Positions 57,121 to 64,000 of a DNA stretch of 64,000 nucleotides are shown here, in pieces. Under the pieces are notes generated by a model that worked only from the letters and a program-made list of their open reading frames with translations, searched no databases and was not told where the DNA came from. The DNA is from Cercis canadensis. Taxonomy: Eukaryota > Streptophyta > Magnoliopsida > Fabales > Fabaceae. Positions within the stretch are counted from its first letter, which is position 1; each line of letters begins with the position of its first letter. Location of the stretch: assembly GCA_003255065.1 (NCBI GenBank), contig QAOA01005126.1, positions 124,608-188,607 of the forward strand, written 5' to 3'. Made by a program: the position numbers and the translations under genes.

Positions 57121-60100
57121 AAATGTTTAGAGGGTGTACTATTCATTGAAAATTAGGTTATGGAGCAATAGGAAAGTAGGAAAGGCAATTTAAAAGTTCT
57201 ATATCAAGAAAAGAGACTAGGGCCAAATACCGTCAAATGAGGATTTTGTTTCTTGCTTCTCTGATCAACCTGCTAGTGTTACAAAAGCTATTCCACAAAT
57301 ATCTTTAGCATATAATTATGATTGATGCACCCAAATAAGAAATCGCTAAAAGCTCAGTCAGATATATGGTAGAAAGTGGTATCTTAGCAGATTGTAGAGA
57401 TTTCTGACATACAATTTCAAATTGAATATATAGGAAAATCTTCACAATCATCCCTCATCCTTGCATCTAATTATAATACTCTTAAACTAAGAAAGATTGC
57501 ATTATCCTCCATAATATTTGCATTTTGACCAATTCCAAATTTTGTCAAAATTAGCTATTAATTTAACATGCCTATGATTACACATGGGTAATGACTTGAA
57601 AGGGAAAACCATCTGAGTATAAATATGTGTTAAATTAGCAGATAATTTTAGACAAAGTTGAAATTAGCCAAAATTTAATAGATTAAGGTAAACATTGCAA
57701 CTTGTTTAATGTTAGAGAGGACAATTGCACCCAAAGTCAAGACAGATTATTGCAGTTTTCCCTTGAAAATATCTTAGGACATTCTATTAAGTTTAGTGAA
57801 ACAGAAATAGAAAGAAAATTAGCTTGGTATAATCAGCAAAGTGGCTCTGAACTTGATTTAGAACTGTAAAACAATTAAACCATTGGGACGTCATGAAAGA
57901 AAGTGACTTTCATATTAGAAATTGGAGAGTAAATTAAAGTTGTTCTTGCAAGTACTTAAGTGGAATGAAGTCACATGGAAGAACTATGGGCATGTCACCA
58001 ATCACTCGAGAGGATAATGCATTCTCAACTGTATGTACACTGTATACCTTTTCCATTGGCAGATTTTCTTTCCAACTTTTATACCATAAGCCTCCAGTTT
58101 GGTATATAAGCAACCTGAATGATTACTTCTACTCCTGTAAGAAACTTATGTTGGCAAATGTTTTGTGAAGCCATTGTTGTAAAGTATTCTAGAACTACAT
58201 CAAAATATGAACTTAAAGCCAACTATTAGGGTCAATTGTCCCCTTGATTTATTTATTTAATTGCAATGTGCTTCCTGATTGATGTAACTAAGCACATTGC
58301 CGTTTTATTTTATAGAGAGAAACAGGACTTTTCCAATTTATTTATTTTTTGTCAAAAATGTCATTTTTTTTTTTGGGTACATGTCAAAATGCCATAAAGC
58401 CACCATTGTTGTCTCTTTGATATTATTTTCCTAACAACTACTTCCATTGCAAGATCTTAATATATCTACAAAATTATAAAACTACCCCTCAAGCTATATG
58501 GTTATTGTATTTTTATATCTATGGTTATGATGTGCAAATTATATGGTTGTGTGTGTGTGTATTTTTTTCTTTTTCTGTGGTTCAATGGATGCTATACAAC
58601 AATTGATAACTTGTCCCCATCCAAGATCCTACCCTACCCGGTCCCAATAGGGGTTGAACACAAGGCTTCAATGATAAAATATCAAGTACTCAATCATTGA
58701 AGTGTCCTCTTGAGAACTATGAATTTTGTATTTAACTATTTGGTTATCATGTTTAAGAGTTGTCAAATATAAATCGAATAATGACATACATGAATAGAAT
58801 AATTACATAGCGAGAGGTATTTTTGTAATTTTATAGGTGTTGAGGCACCTGCCAAGAAACTAGGTGCTATCTTTGTTAGGTAGAGCCGGCATATTAATCA
58901 CATTCCCACCTCACTCTTTGGAGCTTTGACTAATAGCAAGAAAAATTAATGCATGACCTTCACTTTATTCAATTTTGAGCTTAGAGTAACCGCCACGCAT
59001 ACGCATATGAAGTTAAGTGTTGAAGGGAACTGATCATTTTTCCTCTTATAGAATCGGAATGAATTTAATCGCCCTAAAGTCAAAACCCATATAATATTGT
59101 CTAGCACCTTTTATGGCATAATGGCAATGAACCATCCCCTTCAACTGAATTCAACACTATAGCGTTCTAAACCTTCCTCAAGTTAGAAAGTAATATACCC
59201 AAGATATATGTGTGTGGCTATTGGCTAAAGTGTCCTCCATTTGCAATTTGGGAATGCAACTTTTGGAGTGATCCTAGCAAGTATCACACTCCTCTTTGTC
59301 TTTGGAAGTTGTTTAACTACTATGCAAATACGCATACTCAATTGTATGGACCAAAATTACTTGCCTTGTATAATTTAAGTTCTTATGGACAAAGCGTGCT
59401 AGTTTTCCATAAAGTTAAAGAGCAATTTTTTTGTTTGATCATAAAATTTTATCCACTTAGCAAAAGAAAAAAAAATATGGATATACTATCTACTGATAAG
59501 TGCCCATTCGGGTATTCCTTGATGCTGTGTTCGGCATGCATATGTTATATGAAATGAAGAACTAGAAGATTGATTAGCAAGTAATGATAAGTTGAAAAGA
59601 CTTGATCTCAGGGAATGATCCCTTTGTTCCGTTGAATTAAAACTTGCTTGGAACACTGAAATTTTTAGAATCAAAATCATTTATAAACGAACTAGATCTT
59701 GCATGATGTGGTGGCTTGAATCATAATAATTTAAGAATTGAATTTATTTACAAATTATTTTGCATGTAATATTTGATGATTTGTAAATCATGCCACTCTT
59801 GATTGGATTTGCAAATAATTTATTTTCAAAGAAATTAATTTCATTTTAAGTTATAAGATGTCCTAAACACACCTTTCATTTACAAAATGTTTCAAAATTC
59901 ACATTGGAATGAAAGCAACAAAATTTGTATAAAGACCAAAACGCCCACTTTTACAACCAAATACTACCTGAGACTCAAGAATCGCAATAGACAGTGTACG
60001 GTGGCAAGGAATGGAGAATTCTATAGGTATGTTATGATGGTTAAGTTTATAGAACCACTTTAAGTAAAACAATACCGTATTCTCTGTGAACAGAAAATAT

Positions 60101-60795
60101 CTCAAAGTTTATCCCCCATTTTCTCTTAGTTTTCCTTAATGGCTGGCAATATATTCGTTTAAATTTCATATCCTCTTTTTCTCTTTGAGGACTTTGAAGT
60201 TCTTATTCTGGATTCTTCTATCCCTTTTTATTTTATAGTTTGATTTAATTTCTTATTTGATAAGACAATAGACAATATACTACAACTTTATTTGATAAAT
60301 GTTAAATAATATCTACAAATGCATTTTAATAAAAAGAAAATGTCACGCGCGGAAGAACATGCCTAGAGAGTAGAGACTAGGTATATATTTATGTGTGTGT
60401 GTGTATGTGTATGTTTATAGAATATGATTTTGAGTAAATATTATCTTTGGTGTCTTTCTTCATCTTTCAGCCCTTTTATCTTCACATACTTTTATGATTT
60501 GTATAAGAGAAACTATTTTAAGTTTCTTCATGTACTTCTATTCTGTCCCTATCATGGAGAACTCTTCTAGATAATTTTCTCTGCGATTAGACCCATTTCT
60601 CATACTTAGGTTTTAAAATTGATCTAATGTTTAACTTTAATATGGTTTCGACTCATTATCTTTGGACAAAATTTGGTATGGGTAGGCTAGGAATTCTTAT
60701 TTCTGACACTTTTGATGGTGTAGGGCCAAAAATTAAATGTGGCACCAAAATCAATATTTTTTTTTCTGTGAATGAGAAGTAGGTATTTGGACCTT
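57121..60795. other. long intergenic stretch without supported genes
   Basis: Only short frames without family features are present. There is a GTGTGTGTGTGT run at about 58547-58560 and another GT-rich run near 60392-60412. The promoter region of the PIPL-type gene occupies the left end. I see no domains, tRNA or clear transposon borders. Confidence 0.4.
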
Positions 60796-61425
60796 TTTGT
60801 GAGAAAACATAAATTTAAAGTAGAAACTATCTCAATTGCTTTTTTCATAACATTGATTGTTGCAAAAGCACTTTCACAAGGACTCTTAAAAGTGCGTTCT
60901 GAAATAGCTGAAATATACGCTCTCAAAGTGCATGGTATGGAGGAAATTCAAGGGGATACCTATTCGACTGTGTTTGCAGAACCTCGTGAGTTATCTCCTC
61001 GTCGCAAATTTGATCACAAGATACCCATATAAAGTGGGAAACCACCAGTTAATGTGAGACCATACGGTACTCTTTTCATCAAAAGAATGAAATAGAAAAA
61101 CAAGTAATGGACATGATTAAATAGTGATCATTCAAAATAGTACAAGTCCATATTCCTCCTTGGTTCTACTCGTGCACAAGAAGGATGGAAGTTGGCGGTT
61201 TTGTACCGATTACTGGGCACTCAATGTGGTCACAATCAAATACTGGTTTCCCATACCTACAATTGATGACATGATTGATGAGCTTTATAAAGCTCGGTTC
61301 TTCTCCAAAATTGCTCTTAGAGCTGGGTATAGCCAAATTTAACTTCAAGCGGAAGATGTACACAAGATGGCTTTCCGAATACATAATGGCCATAAGAAAT
61401 ATCTTGTAATGCTCTTTATTTAAGG
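60796..61425 (+). pseudogene. Ty3-gypsy RT fragment (5' half of RT)
   Basis: After a poorly conserved lead, TVFAEPRELSPRRKFDHKIP (61000 region) and, in a second frame, [14 protein letters not shown] precede the RT proper: [53 protein letters not shown] and, after a stop, EDVHKMAF. This is the chromovirus-like layout. It breaks off before the catalytic YxDD box. Frames are interrupted by at least two stops and a frameshift, so the fragment is dead. Confidence 0.85.
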
Positions 61426-61720
61426 AACTTTCTCTTTGTGTTTTTTTTTTTATAACATTTTGGTGTACAGTTAGAGCTGTTAAAATGGGCTAACCTATCG
61501 AGCCTAACTCATTTTGGCCTGTTCTAAAAGAGATTGAATTTCAAAAATCCCAACTCAAATAAAAATGGGTTGATTTAGCCTATGGCCCATTTAGATTTGA
61601 GTTAGACCAAGCCTGACAGCTCTTTTTCTTTTAGGCTAGATCAAATCAAATTAGTATGTAAGTGTTATGCACTATTGAATTTGTTTAATTACATATGTAT
61701 CTTTATTTTAAGGAAAGAAA
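61426..61720. other. unclassified repeat-like spacer
   Basis: GTTAAAATGGGCTAACC and GGCCTGTTCTAAAAG resemble common plant dispersed repeats. A related block (GGGTTGGGCCATTATTTTTT) occurs at about 62427-62450, on the far side of the MITE. Confidence 0.35.
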
Positions 61721-62207
61721 CCAATTTATCCCTTAAACTTTACTTGATGTGTGGTTTACCTCCAAAAGTTTCAAAACATGTAGATAACTCCCATAAACTA
61801 TGAAAACTGTGCACAATGCCCCCATATCACAAATTGTCGTCCAAAATTTGATAGAAACAACACCGCACGGTATGTGAATTCACTTAATCCTTTTTTACAT
61901 TAATTAAACATGATTAGTGAATAACTAGAGTAAAAAACACATGGTAAAGCAAGGTAAAAGTACACTAATCATGTGCTTACTATGTGTGCTTTTTACTCTA
62001 AGTATTCACTAATCATATTAAATTAGTGTAAAAAAGGGATTAAGTGAATTCTTGTGCTATGCAGGTGTTATTTTTGTCCATTTTGGATGACAATTTGTGA
62101 TATGGCGATTCTGTGCACATTTTTCATAGTTTATGAAGGTTATGTGCATGTTTTGAAACTTTTAAGGGTAAACCACACGTTAGATAAAATTTAAAGGAGT
62201 AAATTGG
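61721..62207. mobile_element. 487-bp inverted-repeat MITE
   Basis: The left end CCAATTTATCCCTTAAACTT is inverted at the right end (TTTAAAGGAGTAAATTGG). The arms of about 220 bp share TGTGGTTTACC, AAAAGTTTCAAAACATG, TGTGCACA and CACTTAATCC. The centre is near 61965. No coding capacity. Confidence 0.72.
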
Positions 62208-62626
62208 ACTTTTCTCTTATTTTAATTTTACACTTTCTTGCATTTTTTATGTATCTTTGATAATTTATTTGAGTTTTATTTATCACTTTTGTTTTGTTTG
62301 GTTCATTAACAATTTAGTCTAAAATAACTGAAATCACTAAGAACAAAAAACTTAAATCTTTTAATTTTTAGCCAGCTTTCAAATAATAATACTTAAAAAA
62401 AATTCCAAAAACAAAATAAGACCAACGGGTTGGGCCATTATTTTTTCTGGCCTGAATAAAATTCGGCTTGGGCCAACCCGTTTTGATATTTCTATGTATA
62501 GTAAATCTTAGGATGCTCATCTTATCCACCTGAAGCTCACTTTGCAGACCTTAATGGAGAATCACTTCTTTGCCAAATGCTTGTTGATACCAAAATTATG
62601 TAATAAGAAATAAATGAAATAAAATA
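62208..62626. other. AT-rich spacer
   Basis: No supported gene. It includes GGGCCAACCCG near 62470, related to text before the MITE. Confidence 0.4.

Positions 62627-62659
<33 letters not shown>
62627..62659. repeat. (TAA)n microsatellite
   Basis: About 10-11 TAA trinucleotides, followed by further AT-rich triplet runs (ATTATTATTA) to about 62690. Confidence 0.92.
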
Positions 62660-62660
<1 letters not shown>

Positions 62661-62870
62661 TACAAAAAATATTATTATTAATAACAATAAATAAAAAAAA
62701 GAGCAAAATTGATTTTTGCATTTCTGACCTCTGGGAGACAATTTGCTTTCGGCGAAGTGCCATTCACCAGTCCGGCCGCCCATCCTACAGTCCCCATTTG
62801 TAGCATGAAACAAGGAAAACTACATCAGGAGTTAACCAGGCAACTTGCTCACAATTTTGGCTATAAAAAG

Positions 62871-62880
62871 CCTCACAATA
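62871..62880 (+). promoter_or_regulatory. possible TATA box
   Basis: CTATAAAAAG followed by CCTCACAATACACAGAC is a good plant TATA context, but no convincing ORF follows within 1 kb on this strand. It could belong to an LTR or to a gene beyond the window. Confidence 0.3.
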
Positions 62881-63277
62881 CACAGACAGGAGGACCGAAA
62901 ATTCTGAAACAAAAATAGAGAAAAAAGAAACACAAGCAGAGACCAAAAGATACACAAACAGAAGAGTGAACAGAAAGAGGAAATAGGCAATACACATAAC
63001 ACAGTATAATATACAGACATCGTGGGAGAACAAGAGGCAAGCAACAAACAGAGAGTAAAATACCGAAAACACCAAACAACCAATAAGCAAGATTTTCATC
63101 TCCAAAATTTTCATCTCAGGTACTAGCACTATCTTGCATCTTTTTGTTGTGTAAATATTTTATTTTTCTGGTTGATTAAGCACTACACAGAGCAAAAATA
63201 CCAAATTAGAGAGAAGTCCCCAAACCCCCAATTTGTTAAAGAGAGTAAAAACCTAGAAATTAAATTTTTTCGGTATA

Positions 63278-63569
63278 TGCATGCAATCATGGGTTAAGCA
63301 TAATGGAAGTTAATTTAGACAAAGGGGAACCGAAATAGAAGGAAGAATTTTAGAAAAAGAAAGACAATTTTAGAGAGAAACAGAATTTCAAGAGAAAAAA
63401 AGAGAGACAGAGAAGTTTTTTGATGCATGCAATCATAGATTAAGCATAATGGAAGTTAATCTAGACAAAGGGAAACCGAAATAGAATGAAGAATTTTAGA
63501 AAGAGAAAGAATTTTAGAGAGAAACAGAATTTCCAGAGAAGAAAAGAGAGACAGAGAAAGTTTTTTTTT
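63278..63569 (+). repeat. 146-bp tandem duplication
   Basis: TGCATGCAATCATGGGTTAA at 63278 recurs at 63424 (TGCATGCAATCATAGATTAA). Both are followed by GCATAATGGAAGTTAAT and a purine-rich AGAGAGAAACAGAATTT section. The copies are diverged and no N lies between them, so it is real. An intron or 5' UTR context is possible. Confidence 0.75.
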
Positions 63570-64000
63570 AGAAAATTTGAGGAAGAAAGAAAGAGTTTTC
63601 TTACATGTGCCATGGTTTAGAAGGATATTTCCTTGCATGTCTTCCTCTCTCTGCCCTGTTCTTTCTCTCTCCCTCTCCTGTGAAGTCCCCTCTCCTCTTT
63701 GCCCCTCTCTTCTTTCTCTTTTCTCCCTGTGTGCATTTTTCCTTTGGGGTTGCTGAATCTTTATGTTTTAATTCCATTTGAAATTTCTGTAAATGTATGT
63801 ATAGGCTTTTCTTTTATTTAATTAGGTTATGTGTTGTTTGGCTTTTGTTTTGTTTTGGGTTTTGGTTTTTAACTTTCGTTGGGCTTAAGTTACTTATTTG
63901 AGATTTCTTTTATTAATTGATTGAGTTTTTTTTTTTTTTTTTGGTTTGTTTTNTTTTTGTTTTGGTTTGTTTTGTTATCTATTTGGGTTGTTGTTATATC
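63570..64000. other. pyrimidine- and T-rich end of the window
   Basis: A CTCTCTCCC-type tract (63640-63725) is followed by T/G-rich sequence with TTTGTTTTG repeats and a single N at 63953. No gene is seen. Confidence 0.5.

Noticed and set aside
58570..58740. A SINE (sequence around GGGGTTGAACACAAGG)
   Set aside because: One box B-like word is present, but I found no box A at the right distance, no 3' tail and no target-site duplication.
62785..63129. A 114-residue Cys/Phe/Leu-rich membrane-like protein on the minus strand
   Set aside because: It is antisense to an A-rich leader-like region. Overlapping frames give equally hydrophobic products, which is expected from the base composition alone.

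Overview
The window looks like nuclear DNA of a flowering plant, most likely a dicot and plausibly a legume. The evidence is GT-AG introns, plant-type TATA boxes, a plant secreted-peptide gene, a plant CCR-like reductase gene, plant LINE, Ty1-copia and Ty3-gypsy remnants, and abundant AT-rich inverted-repeat elements. The legume assignment is inference from the general look of the repeats and of the Y14- and IMPDH-like fragments. It is a gene-poor draft-assembly stretch: I can support only two intact host genes.

Layout. Bases 1-1400 hold unassigned sequence with two possible coding scraps. Bases 1658-17485 are a roughly 15.8-kb degenerate telomere-like array, C-rich (CCCTAAA type) on the + strand throughout. 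It is split by three diverged copies of one exon, with flanking intron sequence, of the exon-junction-complex gene Y14/RBM8A. A higher-order module (GATGCTTAACC ... CTATACCTTAAACTCATGACC ... GTAACCCTAAAT) recurs at least 16 times, so the array is not simple telomere slippage. Bases 17486-31150 are a graveyard of transposons: a plant-transposon-protein fragment, a Pack-TIR-like element carrying an IMP dehydrogenase 5' fragment, a copia remnant, an LTR with a tRNA-Asp-type primer site, and a gypsy pol fragment.

The main gene runs on the minus strand from 41235 to 31157. It has six exons that join in frame into a 325-residue cinnamoyl-CoA-reductase-like SDR, close to Arabidopsis AT5G19440 and phenylacetaldehyde reductases. 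Its introns hold a LINE 3' end and a MITE. Bases 41260-56110 are again mobile DNA: nested MITEs, an 864-bp foldback element whose empty site survives in a nearby paralogous segment, a 5'-truncated LINE with a visible target-site duplication, a 1.75-kb foldback with a possible captured exon, a fragmented second LINE, and a third foldback containing the 184-N gap. At 56711-57019 (minus) lies a short intact gene for a PIP/PIPL-type secreted signalling peptide with its own TATA box. The rest is a gypsy RT fragment, one more MITE, microsatellites and a tandem duplication.

Assembly caution. Eight of the eleven isolated single Ns are exactly abutted by a near-identical direct duplication of 37-335 bp, which indicates unmerged contig ends rather than real tandem repeats.
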